Shown piece after piece: positions 50,918 through 59,509 of a stretch of 64,000 nucleotides of DNA. The DNA is from an uncultured Eubacteriales bacterium (lineage in GTDB: Bacteria > Bacillota > Clostridia > Christensenellales > Aristaeellaceae), in assembly GCA_900315315.1 (NCBI GenBank), contig OMYT01000002.1, forward strand, positions 1-64,000. The letters run 5' to 3'. Every line of letters begins with the position of its first letter. Within the stretch, counting starts at the first letter, position 1. The notes beneath the pieces are model-generated. The model was not told the origin of the DNA. It worked only from the letters and a program-made list of their open reading frames with translations, and made no database searches. Made by a program: the position numbers and the translations under genes.

Positions 50918-51987
50918 AAAAGAAACTTGATTTTTCCGCTATCGCACGGTCAAAGGTCACCTGGGCCGTGGTGGCGGAAGCGCTTATCCTGCTGGTCTGC
51001 CTGTTTGTGCGGCCGGAGTTCTTCAGCATCAGTTATCAGCCGTCGACCGGGATGCTTTATGGCAACCTGATCGATATTATCAACCGGTCCAGCGAGATTA
51101 CCATCATCGCGATGGGCATGACGCTGGTCATCGCCCTGGGCGGAACGGACCTGTCCGTCGGTGCACTGGTTGCCGTGTCCGGCGCGATTGCGCTGAAGTT
51201 CCTGCGCTGGGACGTGACGATTTACAACACACCCGGTGATTATACGGTTTATTCCTTTGCGCTGGTCATTATTGTTCCGCTGGTTGTGTGTATCCTGATG
51301 GGGATGTTCAACGGCTTCCTGATCTCCAAGGGTGAGATGCAGCCGATCATTGCCACACTGATTCTGATGGTCTGCGGGCGCGGCATCGCCCAGATTATTA
51401 CCAACGGAAAGCAGTTCACTACCCAGTATTCACCTTTCCGCGTGATCGGCCAGGGAAGCATCCTGTATTTACCGACACCGATTATCATTACAGCCGTGGT
51501 GGTGGCTGCTGTAGCGCTCTTTGTCCGGAAAACGGCATTCGGAACCTTTGTTGAATCCGTGGGTATCAACCGGAAGGCCAGCCGCCTTTCCGGCATCAAC
51601 GCACAGCGGATTATCTTCATTGTGTTCACGCTGACGGGCTTCCTTTCCGGTATTTCCGGACTGATTTATTCCAGCCGGATCATGTCCAACGACTCCAACA
51701 ATGCCGGCCTGAACTTTGAGATGGACGCCATTCTGGCCGTCGTAATCGGCGGCACCAGCATGACCGGCGGCAAATTCAGCCTGGTCGGTACGGTGCTGGG
51801 TTCCATCATCATCCGGACGATCGTCAATCTGGTGTATTATTTCGGTATCGCGGCCGAAGCGACGATGGCTTTCAAGGCTGTGATTATTGCCGTGGTTATC
51901 GTGCTGCAGTCCGAACCGGTCAGGAACTATTTTGCCAAGCGCTCCAGCGCACGCCGTGAAGCGGTGAAAGGAGGTGCCAAGGCATGA
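50914..51987 (+). CDS. ytfT: Sugar ABC transporter permease (YtfT type)
   Basis: 357 residues, about 9 membrane helices of the RbsC/BPD_transp_2 family: IAMGMTLVIALGGTDLSVGALVAVSG and the cytoplasmic coupling segment SVGINRKASRLSGINAQRIIF, then MDAILAVVIGGTSMTGGKFSLVGT. Forms the channel with the second permease. The ATG overlaps ytfR (ATGA) and the TGA overlaps the next gene. Confidence 0.92.
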   Translation: MKKKLDFSAIARSKVTWAVVAEALILLVCLFVRPEFFSISYQPSTGMLYGNLIDIINRSSEITIIAMGMTLVIALGGTDLSVGALVAVSGAIALKFLRWDVTIYNTPGDYTVYSFALVIIVPLVVCILMGMFNGFLISKGEMQPIIATLILMVCGRGIAQIITNGKQFTTQYSPFRVIGQGSILYLPTPIIITAVVVAAVALFVRKTAFGTFVESVGINRKASRLSGINAQRIIFIVFTLTGFLSGISGLIYSSRIMSNDSNNAGLNFEMDAILAVVIGGTSMTGGKFSLVGTVLGSIIIRTIVNLVYYFGIAAEATMAFKAVIIAVVIVLQSEPVRNYFAKRSSARREAVKGGAKA

Positions 51988-53057
51988 GTAATCTTCAGAC
52001 AGCCCCCCGGCAAAGCCTCTGGACCCGCGTAACCAACCCGAAATTCATCATGGTCTATGCGACCATCGGCCTGTTTCTGCTGATTTATCTCTTTGGCGCC
52101 ATCCCATACGGAGACGTCGGGTTTACAACGCTGCGCACGTTCACAACCCTGTTTGTGGATAACGCCTATTACGGTATCTCAGCTATCGGTATGACGATGG
52201 TCCTGATCACCGGCGGTATCGATCTGTCCGTCGGCGCGGTTGCCTCGCTGACCGGCATGCTGATTGCCTACGGCACGACTGTGATGGGCATCCATCCGCT
52301 GATCTGCATGGGCTTTGCGCTGATTGTCGGCGTAGGCCTGGGCCTGCTCATGGGCTGGGTCATCCATTATCTGAACGTTCCTCCCTTTATTACGACGCTG
52401 ACAGGTATGTTCCTGGCCCGGGGCGTATGCTCGCTGATCAGCCGTGAATCCATTGAAATCAACCATCCTCTGATCGATGATCTGGCGAGCTGGAAGATTT
52501 ATTTCATGCAGCTGAAGGATGGAGAGTGGGTGAAGATCAAACCTTCGGCTTATATTAACCTGAATGTGATCATCTTCTTTGTGATGCTGCTGATCGGTAT
52601 CTATCTTCTGCAGCGCACCCGCTTCGGCAGGAACATCTACGCAATCGGCGGCAGCGAACAGAGCGCCAAGCTGATGGGTCTCCCCGTCGGCCGGACCAAG
52701 GTGCTGGTTTACGGTTTCAACGGCCTGTGCTCCGTACTGGCCGGTATCACTTATGCCCTGTATGTCAAGAGCGGCTGGAACCTTTCCCTGCAGGGGGCAG
52801 AACTGGATGTGATTACCTGCGCCGTCATCGGCGGTACACTGCTGACCGGCGGCGTTGGTTATATGATCGGTACGCTGTTCGGCGTCATGCTGAAAGGCCT
52901 GATTCCAGCGCTGATTACTTTCAACGGGAACCTGCTTTCCTGGTGGGGCAAGATCGCGACCGGTCTGCTGCTTCTGCTATTCATCTGCATACAGAGAATC
53001 GTTGTGAAGACAACCGACCGCAGGAAGGGAAAAAAGAGAGCACCGGTCAAAAGCTGA
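51984..53057 (+). CDS. yjfF: Sugar ABC transporter permease (YjfF type)
   Basis: 357 residues, RbsC-like: IGMTMVLITGGIDLSVGAVASLTG, ALIVGVGLGLLMGWVIHYLNVPPF, IYAIGGSEQSAKLMGLPVGR and AVIGGTLLTGGVGYMIGTLFG. It pairs with the preceding permease, as YtfT and YjfF do in E. coli. ATGA overlap upstream. The duplicated leader of the second system starts about 60 bases after its stop. Confidence 0.92.
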   Translation: MSNLQTAPRQSLWTRVTNPKFIMVYATIGLFLLIYLFGAIPYGDVGFTTLRTFTTLFVDNAYYGISAIGMTMVLITGGIDLSVGAVASLTGMLIAYGTTVMGIHPLICMGFALIVGVGLGLLMGWVIHYLNVPPFITTLTGMFLARGVCSLISRESIEINHPLIDDLASWKIYFMQLKDGEWVKIKPSAYINLNVIIFFVMLLIGIYLLQRTRFGRNIYAIGGSEQSAKLMGLPVGRTKVLVYGFNGLCSVLAGITYALYVKSGWNLSLQGAELDVITCAVIGGTLLTGGVGYMIGTLFGVMLKGLIPALITFNGNLLSWWGKIATGLLLLLFICIQRIVVKTTDRRKGKKRAPVKS

Positions 53058-53116
53058 CGGCAAAAGGTTTTCCGAAAACGGTTTCAATGAAAATAATCAA
53101 CCCGGGAAAAAGAATT

Positions 53117-53259
53117 TCAAACCGAAAACGGAAACGGAAATGGCATAAACGGAAAAAATTGCACCAAAACAAAAATCCTCTGTATTTTCATGACAGAGGA
53201 TTTTTTCTATACTGTATACAGATGGCGAAAAGCCAAAAAAGGAATGGAGGATTTTACCC
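53117..53259 (+). promoter_or_regulatory. Leader/promoter of the second sugar ABC operon
   Basis: Copy of 48165-48307: CCGAAAACGGAAACGG, ATGGCATAAACGG, perfect inverted repeat AATCCTCTGT...ACAGAGGATT with following T-run, promoter TTTTCA-17-TATACT (53185-53213), TGGCGAAAAGCCA hairpin and GGAATGGAGG. Here the inverted repeat is longer than in the first copy. Confidence 0.7.
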
Positions 53260-54231
53260 ATGAAGAAAATTCTTGCTCTGGTACTCGCTCTGGCGATGCT
53301 GCTGTCCGTGACCGCCGCGATGGCTGACGGAATCAAAGTCGGCATCATCAACCTCGACCCCTCTGAATCCGGCTATCGTGAAGCCAACGTTAAGGACCTG
53401 CAGGAGACCTTCACCGCTGAGAACGGCTATGATGCCAGCTTCGTGACTGCTCCCACCGCTGACAAACAGCTGGAAGCCGCCAAGACCTTCATCACCGACG
53501 GTGTGAAGTACATCCTGGTGTCTGCCGCTGAGACCACCGGCTGGGACGAAGTGCTGCAGGAAGCGAAAGATGCCGGCATCGGCGTGTTCCTGTTCGACCG
53601 TATGATCGACTGCGATCCTTCCCTCTACACCGCGGCTGTCGTTTCCGACATGGCCGAAGAAGGCAAGACCGCTGTTGCCTGGCTGGAGAGCCTGGAACTG
53701 CCCGAGTACAACATCCTGCACATCATGGGCCAGATGGGTTCCGCTGCTCAGGTTGGCCGCTCCGGCGCTCTGGAAGAGAAGTGCGCTGCTGACGACAAGT
53801 GGACCATCGTTGCCGACGGAACCGGCGGAGACAGCTGGGATCCTGAAGAGGCCCGCAAGATTGCTGAAGCTGCGATCAACGATGGCAAGAAGTTCAACAT
53901 TGTGTACGCTGAGAACGACGGCATGGCCGGCGGCGTTGTGGAAGCTCTGGATGCGGCTGGCATCACCCACGGCGTGAACGGCGACGTCATCATCATGGGC
54001 TTTGACTGCAACAAGTGGGCTCTGCGCAAGCTGCTGAGCGGCGAGTGGAACTACGACGGACAGTGCAGCCCCTTCCAGGCTGGCCTGATTGACGGCATGA
54101 TCAAGACCCTGGAAGCCGGCGGAACGATCGAAGGCCTGAATGAACTGTCTCAGATCATCAACGTTGAAAAGGGCTTCGACGCCCGTACCCTCACCGAGGA
54201 CGACATCCTGCTGTACGGTCTGGGCGAATAA
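53260..54231 (+). CDS. Second sugar-binding protein (ribose/YtfQ-like superfamily)
   Basis: 323 residues: signal peptide MKKILALVLALAMLLSVTAAMA, then a type I binding fold: GIINLDPSESGYREANVKDL, KQLEAAKTFITDGVKYILV, ETTGWDEVLQEAKDAGIG, YAENDGMAGGVVEALDAAG and IIMGFDCNKWALRKLLSGEW. Related to but clearly different from the 48308 protein, so a different ligand is likely. Same high-expression codon pattern. Followed by a strong terminator before its ABC genes. Confidence 0.9.
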   Translation: MKKILALVLALAMLLSVTAAMADGIKVGIINLDPSESGYREANVKDLQETFTAENGYDASFVTAPTADKQLEAAKTFITDGVKYILVSAAETTGWDEVLQEAKDAGIGVFLFDRMIDCDPSLYTAAVVSDMAEEGKTAVAWLESLELPEYNILHIMGQMGSAAQVGRSGALEEKCAADDKWTIVADGTGGDSWDPEEARKIAEAAINDGKKFNIVYAENDGMAGGVVEALDAAGITHGVNGDVIIMGFDCNKWALRKLLSGEWNYDGQCSPFQAGLIDGMIKTLEAGGTIEGLNELSQIINVEKGFDARTLTEDDILLYGLGE

Positions 54232-54253
54232 TCCCTGAATCGGATCAATATCG

Positions 54254-54303
54254 GCGCGGTATGAACAAACGGTAAGGCGCGCGTTCATACCGCGCTTTCT
54301 TTA
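54254..54303 (+). terminator. Attenuating terminator in the second ABC operon
   Basis: GCGCGGTATGAAC (54254-54266) pairs with GTTCATACCGCGC (54283-54295), followed by TTTCTTT. Confidence 0.8.
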
Positions 54304-54367
54304 AAGCAATAAGCACGGCATTTACCGCGGTCAGACACCGCGGTGAGACCGGGAAGGAGAAATCCAG

Positions 54368-55876
54368 ATGCAGAACGACGCGGTATTGACGATGCGCGGG
54401 ATTGACAAACAGTTTCCGGGCACGAAGGCGCTGAACAAGGTGGATTTTACCCTGCGCAAGGGTGAGATTCATGCCCTGATGGGAGAAAACGGCGCCGGGA
54501 AATCCACGCTGATCAAGGTGCTGACCGGCGTCCATGAGAAGGACGGCGGCAGTATCTGGGTGGAAGGCGTGGACGGGGAAGCGCATATCCATTCCCCCCA
54601 GGATGCCCAGAATATCGGCATCGCAACGGTGTACCAGGAGATTACGCTGTGTCCGAACCTGACGGTGGCAGAAAACATGTTCATCGGCCGGACACAGGGG
54701 CAGAGAGTTCACTGGAAGGAATACGAGAAAAGGGCCACGGAGATCCTGGACAATCTGGGAATCCCGGCCAGGGCCAAGCAGGAACTGAGCAGCTGCTCTC
54801 TGGCGGTTCAGCAGATGGTGGCCATTGCCCGGGCAGTAGACATGAACTGTAAGGTACTGATCCTGGACGAACCGACTTCTTCCCTGGACGACAAGGAAGT
54901 GGAGATGCTGTTCGGCCTGATGCGCGACCTGAAGAACCGCGGCGTCGGTATCATCTTTGTGACCCATTTTCTGGAGCAGGTTTACGAGGTCAGTGACCGG
55001 ATTACCGTGCTCCGGAACGGCGAACTTGTCGGCGAATTCGCGATCGAGGATCTGCCGCAGGTTGAACTGGTCGCGAAGATGATGGGAAAGGATCTGAACG
55101 ATCTGGCGGATCTGGAGCAGGTCGGCGCAAAACACGAAGCGACCGGCGAAGTGATCTACGAGGCGGAAAATCTTTCCAGCTCTGAGAGCCGGGCCTTTGA
55201 TTTCAACATTCACAAAGGTGAGGTCAACGGGTTTACCGGGCTGCTGGGTTCCGGCCGCAGCGAGAGCGTCCGGGCGATCTTCGGGGCGGACCGGGTAACG
55301 GGCGGCAAAGTGAAAGTGAAGGGTCAGGAGGTCAAGATCTCCAAACCTCATGAAGCCATGAAGGCCGGCATCGGCTATCTGCCGGAAGACCGGAAAAAGG
55401 ACGGCATTATCGCAGACCTGAGCGTGCGGGAGAACATCATTCTCGCGATGCAAGTGATGAAGGGCTTCTTCCATCCGATGAGCAGGAGCCAGATGGAAGC
55501 CTTTGCGGATGAATATATCAAGGCGCTGAGCATCAAGACAGCCAGCCAGGAAACACCGGTGGGCAGCCTTTCCGGAGGCAACCAGCAGAAGGTGATCCTG
55601 GCCCGGTGGCTGCTGACCCATCCGGACTACCTGATTCTGGATGAGCCGACCCGCGGTATCGACGTGGGAACGAAGCTGGAGATTCAGAAACTGGTGCTGA
55701 AGCTGGCCAATGAGGAAAATATGAGCATCACCTTCATCTCCTCCGAGATTGAGGAAATGCTGCGGACCTGCAGCCGGCTGATCGTCATGAGAGACCGGAA
55801 CATCGTCGGCGAACTGACCGGGGACCAGCTGACGCAGGCCCAGGTCATGAAGACCATTGCGGGAGGTGAACAGTAA
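54368..55876 (+). CDS. Sugar ABC transporter ATP-binding protein, second system
   Basis: 502 residues, RbsA/YtfR layout: domain 1 Walker A MGENGAGKSTLIKVL, CSLAVQQMVAIARAV, LILDEPTSSLDDKE; domain 2 GLLGSGRSESVRAIF, LSGGNQQKVILARWL, LDEPTRGIDVG. AGAAGGAG-type site (GGGAAGGAGAAATCCAG) upstream. Its sequence is parallel to, but not a recent copy of, the 49394 protein. Confidence 0.92.
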   Translation: MQNDAVLTMRGIDKQFPGTKALNKVDFTLRKGEIHALMGENGAGKSTLIKVLTGVHEKDGGSIWVEGVDGEAHIHSPQDAQNIGIATVYQEITLCPNLTVAENMFIGRTQGQRVHWKEYEKRATEILDNLGIPARAKQELSSCSLAVQQMVAIARAVDMNCKVLILDEPTSSLDDKEVEMLFGLMRDLKNRGVGIIFVTHFLEQVYEVSDRITVLRNGELVGEFAIEDLPQVELVAKMMGKDLNDLADLEQVGAKHEATGEVIYEAENLSSSESRAFDFNIHKGEVNGFTGLLGSGRSESVRAIFGADRVTGGKVKVKGQEVKISKPHEAMKAGIGYLPEDRKKDGIIADLSVRENIILAMQVMKGFFHPMSRSQMEAFADEYIKALSIKTASQETPVGSLSGGNQQKVILARWLLTHPDYLILDEPTRGIDVGTKLEIQKLVLKLANEENMSITFISSEIEEMLRTCSRLIVMRDRNIVGELTGDQLTQAQVMKTIAGGEQ

Positions 55877-55877
55877 G

Positions 55878-56963
55878 ATGAGTACGGTGAGGAAAGCTAC
55901 AAAGAAAAGCAGCGGCCTCGGCCAACTGATGATCCCGTTGGTCGCGCTGGGTATTCTGGTGCTGTTCAACCTGATCCGTGATCCGAGTTTTTTCAGCATT
56001 GAAATGGCGACGAACAACAGCGGCAACCAGGTGCTGAGTGGCAACCTGATCAGCATTATCGACAGCGCAAGCGGCCTGGCCATCATCGCCATGGGTATGA
56101 CGCTGGTCACCGCGGCCTGCGGCGGCCAGGATATTTCCGTCGGGGCGGTCGGTGCGATTGCCGGTGCTTTCTTTGTGAAGATTGCCAATACAGACAACGG
56201 GATCACGGGAGGCTCGGCCATTCTGGGATTTATCGTGTGCGTCCTGGGGACCATCGCTTTCATGATGTTCAACGGAACGCTGGTGGCGGTGTTCAAGATT
56301 CAGCCGATGATCGCGACCCTGATCCTCTTCTCCTGCGGCCGGTCCATTGCGTACTGGATTAACGGCAGTGCAACTCCCCAGCTGACCAGTCCGATTATTG
56401 ACGCACTGGGCAAGACCATTCCCGGGATTCCGATCCCGACCCCGATCTTTGCGGTTATCCTGATGGCGATTCTGCTGGCACTTGTGTTCAAATTCACCAA
56501 CCTTCGGCTTTATACCCAGTCCGTGGGTATCAACCAGGGAGCGGCCCGGCTGAACGGAATCAACCCGACGGCCATCAAATTACTGAGCTTCGTAATCCTG
56601 GGCGTATGCGTGGCGGTTGCAGCGGTCATCGGTGTCAGCCGGCTGCATCAGCTGAATCACAAAACACTGCTGGTCGATATCGAAATGGACGCCATCCTGG
56701 CGGTGGCAATCGGCGGCAACAATCTGGGCGGCGGCAAGTTCCGGCTGCTGGGCAGCGTGCTGGGCGCCTATATTATCCAGATGCTGACAACCACGCTGTA
56801 TTCCATGAGCGTTGCCCCGGTCAATGTCAAAGCATACAAAGCCATTGTGATCATAATTATTGTGGTGGCCGGATCACCGGTAATCAAGAACAAGATATCG
56901 ATGCTGATCACCCGGATCAAAGCAGGGAAACTCCAGGCATCCGCAGCGAAGGGGGTGGAGTAA
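55878..56963 (+). CDS. Sugar ABC transporter permease, second system (YtfT type)
   Basis: 361 residues, RbsC family: IAMGMTLVTAACGGQDISVG, MFNGTLVAVFKIQPMIATLI, SVGINQGAARLNGINPTAIK, MDAILAVAIGGNNLGGGKFR. The ATG at 55878 follows GGGAGGTGAACAGTAAG, one base after the ATPase stop; the longer frame is not needed. The acidic residue and glycine pattern of the membrane core is intact. Confidence 0.9.
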   Translation: MSTVRKATKKSSGLGQLMIPLVALGILVLFNLIRDPSFFSIEMATNNSGNQVLSGNLISIIDSASGLAIIAMGMTLVTAACGGQDISVGAVGAIAGAFFVKIANTDNGITGGSAILGFIVCVLGTIAFMMFNGTLVAVFKIQPMIATLILFSCGRSIAYWINGSATPQLTSPIIDALGKTIPGIPIPTPIFAVILMAILLALVFKFTNLRLYTQSVGINQGAARLNGINPTAIKLLSFVILGVCVAVAAVIGVSRLHQLNHKTLLVDIEMDAILAVAIGGNNLGGGKFRLLGSVLGAYIIQMLTTTLYSMSVAPVNVKAYKAIVIIIIVVAGSPVIKNKISMLITRIKAGKLQASAAKGVE

Positions 56964-58028
56964 ATGAAACGAAGAGAACCACTCAACAATACCCAGCTGC
57001 TGATGACCATTGCTATCGGTATCTTCTTTGTGATGTATATTGCTGCCATGATCTTTATGGGCGGCGGCTTCCTGAAAGTGCAGCAGGTATTTGATCTGCT
57101 GAACGATAACGCGTACCTGATTATCATTGGCTGCGCGCTGACCATCGTCATGATCGGCGGCGGCATCAACATCAGCGTCGGCGGCGTGATCAGCCTGACT
57201 GTTATGGCCTGCGCCCTGTACCTGAACGGCACGGGACTGCAGAATGCCGGAGGTATCGTGGTGACATTCCTGCTGGCGCTGGGTATCGGCCTGGCCTTCG
57301 GCGCCGGCATGGGTTTCCTGATCAGCTATCTGGACATCCAGCCCTTTATCGTTACGCTGGCCGGCATGTTCCTGTCCAGAGGCCTGACAACGATCCTTTC
57401 CGTGAACCCGGTGAAGGTAACCCATGAGCCTTTCCTGGCCCTTGTGAAGACCAAGATTCAGATTCCTTTTCTGGGCTATGTTGCCCAGAACGGCAACCTG
57501 ATTCCGGCCAAACTGGAAATCGGCGCGGTGGTAGCGCTTCTGATCGTCATCATCTCCTTCGTGATGCTGCGGTATGTGAAACTGGGCCGGAACATCTATG
57601 CCCTTGGCGGCAACCAGCAGAGTGCGCTGATGCTGGGCATCAATGTCAGGCGGACCCGCTTCCTGAGCTATGTGATCAGCGGTCTGCTGAGCGGCCTGGC
57701 CGGATTCATCTTCCTGATGCACAAGCCTGCCGGCAACGCCAGCGTGGCCATGCGCAGCGAAATGGACGCCATCGCGGCTTCCATTATCGGCGGCACACTG
57801 CTGACCGGCGGCGTGGGTAACGTGATCGGCACCTTCTTCGGCGTCATGATTCTGGCAACGATCCAGAAGATCATCGGCCTGAGCCCGCTGAATGAAAGCT
57901 GGTGGCAGGATATGGCCAGCGGCGCGCTGCTGGGCGTCTTTATTCTGCTGCAGAGCGTGGTGCTGAGCAGCCGGGAAAAGAGAAGAGCGCAGAAAGCGGC
58001 AACGGCCCCGGTGCTGCAAAAAGGGTAA
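56964..58028 (+). CDS. Sugar ABC transporter permease, second system (YjfF type)
   Basis: 354 residues, RbsC family: LTIVMIGGGINISVGGVISL, GMGFLISYLDIQPFIVTLAG, IYALGGNQQSALMLGINVRR, IIGGTLLTGGVGNVIGTFFG. Starts directly after the preceding stop (TAA ATG) with GGGGGTGG upstream. Completes the second four-gene transporter. Structured element copy 11 and a terminator follow. Confidence 0.9.
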   Translation: MKRREPLNNTQLLMTIAIGIFFVMYIAAMIFMGGGFLKVQQVFDLLNDNAYLIIIGCALTIVMIGGGINISVGGVISLTVMACALYLNGTGLQNAGGIVVTFLLALGIGLAFGAGMGFLISYLDIQPFIVTLAGMFLSRGLTTILSVNPVKVTHEPFLALVKTKIQIPFLGYVAQNGNLIPAKLEIGAVVALLIVIISFVMLRYVKLGRNIYALGGNQQSALMLGINVRRTRFLSYVISGLLSGLAGFIFLMHKPAGNASVAMRSEMDAIAASIIGGTLLTGGVGNVIGTFFGVMILATIQKIIGLSPLNESWWQDMASGALLGVFILLQSVVLSSREKRRAQKAATAPVLQKG

Positions 58029-58040
58029 AAAAGAATCAGA

Positions 58041-58077
58041 GGGGGGCTTTCCGATCACCCCCCACGCCCCCTTCGGG
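58041..58077 (+). repeat. CTTTCCG/CCTTCGG structured element, copy 11 (short form)
   Basis: GGGGGG-CTTTCCGATCA-CCCCCC followed by ACGCCCCCTTCGGGC, a second small hairpin. 12 bases after the permease stop. Confidence 0.75.
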
Positions 58078-58106
58078 CAAATAAAGACTAAGATGGGAAT
58101 ATGGAT

Positions 58107-58136
58107 GAAGGCAGCCGAGAGGCTGCCTTCATTTTA
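58107..58136 (+). terminator. Intrinsic terminator of the second ABC operon
   Basis: GAAGGCAGCC-gaga-GGCTGCCTTC followed by ATTTTAT. Confidence 0.8.
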
Positions 58137-58282
58137 TGATTGCGGCTTGCAAAGAGCATGGCGGAAATGATATCATGGTATTAAGAGAAAAAAGAAACAG
58201 TCAGGAACTATTTCCGTACAGTTTCGTCTGACAAAGTATAAAGCGGCAGAGTCATGAGCCGTACGAAAGGAGATAAATCCCT

Positions 58283-59497
58283 ATGAAGAAGATTCGGATC
58301 GTCCTGATTCTGATACTGGTGCTGGCGCTGCTGGCACCGGCAGCCCTGGCAGAACCCGCCGGTGTGCCGATTGCGAAAATTACGGTTGCGCCGGGCGCGC
58401 AGTCCGTGATCAATGTCGGCGCGGGCGTTTTCCTGCCTGATCTGATTCAGGTGGAACCGGCAGGCGCTTCCACGGATAAGCTGGTTTTTACAAGCAGCAA
58501 TGACAGTGTCGCAAATGTGACGGCCAGCCGTCAGCTGGTCGGCAACGCACCTGGAAAGGTTACTGTGACGGTCAAAGACCCGGCGGGCAAAGCGACGGCG
58601 AAGATGAACCTGCAGGTGATTCAGCCGATAACTGCTATCCAGCTTACGCCGGATCCCTCAATGACAGTCTTTACCGGCAAAAAAGAAAAAATCGGCCTGA
58701 CAATTCAGCCGGCGGATGCCACCAATAAGAAAGTTGTATGGAGTTCAAACGATGAAAGCATCGCCAAGGTGACCAGCAACGGAACGGTGACCGGTGTTAA
58801 CCCCGGCAGGACCTTTATTCACTGTAACGCGACGGACGGCAGCAATGCGATCGGAACCATCATTGTGGATGTCGTGCGCCCCCTGAAGAAGATCACTTTC
58901 GCGTCCAAAAGCAATACCCTGCTGAAGTATAACGACATGTATCTTACCTATAACACCGAACCTGTTGATGCGACCGACAGCAGCCTGGACTGGTTCAGCT
59001 CTGATGAGAGTGTTGCATACGTTTCTTCGACAGGATGCATATCCGGGAGAAAACCGGGAAAAGTGACAATCACCGCAATCGCCAGAGACGGAAGCGGCGT
59101 GAAGGCAAGTACGACGGTCTATGTGGAACCGGACATCGATAACGCGTTTGATGTCGATTACCTTTGGTGGGAACTGAACCGCTACGGGTTGAAGACCGGA
59201 CGGATCAAGGTCGACGTTGTGAACCGCTGCATCAACCGGCGGATTAAGTATTTAAGTTTCAGGGTTGACTGCTATGACCAGAACGGCGGGCTGATGGGCA
59301 CAACCTTTCCGGCTGTGATCACGAATGTGGCGCCCGGAAAGAGAGTGACGACAAAGTATTTCCCCTATTATATCAACGGACTGGACAATGCCACAAAGCG
59401 GGTAGTGGTTAAAACCGATGCGGTTACGTTCGACGACGGAACCATGGTGGTTTTCCCCTACGGGGAGGAAAAAGTGCTGGATGTGAACGTGAGATGA
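58283..59497 (+). CDS. Secreted protein with bacterial Ig-like (Big_2) domains
   Basis: 404 residues: signal peptide (1-23), then about three Ig-like repeats (about 25-120, 113-205, 205-288) with the recurring SSNDSVANVT / SSNDESIAKVTSNGTVTGV / SSDESVAYVSSTGCISGRKP pattern of Big_2 domains. The last 110 residues are a separate beta domain (GRIKVDVVNRCINRRIKYLS). No sortase motif is visible. Likely a surface or secreted adhesion module. AAAGGAGAT precedes the ATG. Confidence 0.88.
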   Translation: MKKIRIVLILILVLALLAPAALAEPAGVPIAKITVAPGAQSVINVGAGVFLPDLIQVEPAGASTDKLVFTSSNDSVANVTASRQLVGNAPGKVTVTVKDPAGKATAKMNLQVIQPITAIQLTPDPSMTVFTGKKEKIGLTIQPADATNKKVVWSSNDESIAKVTSNGTVTGVNPGRTFIHCNATDGSNAIGTIIVDVVRPLKKITFASKSNTLLKYNDMYLTYNTEPVDATDSSLDWFSSDESVAYVSSTGCISGRKPGKVTITAIARDGSGVKASTTVYVEPDIDNAFDVDYLWWELNRYGLKTGRIKVDVVNRCINRRIKYLSFRVDCYDQNGGLMGTTFPAVITNVAPGKRVTTKYFPYYINGLDNATKRVVVKTDAVTFDDGTMVVFPYGEEKVLDVNVR

Positions 59498-59509
59498 TCA
59501 CGCGGGGCT

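Noticed and set aside
54245-56296. 683-residue minus-strand frame opposite the second ABC ATPase
   Set aside because: The ATPase frame on the plus strand has all Walker and signature motifs.
58107-58136. Hairpin considered as another structured element copy
   Set aside because: It lacks CTTTCCG and CCTTCGG and has a normal stem plus T-rich tail, so it is an ordinary terminator.
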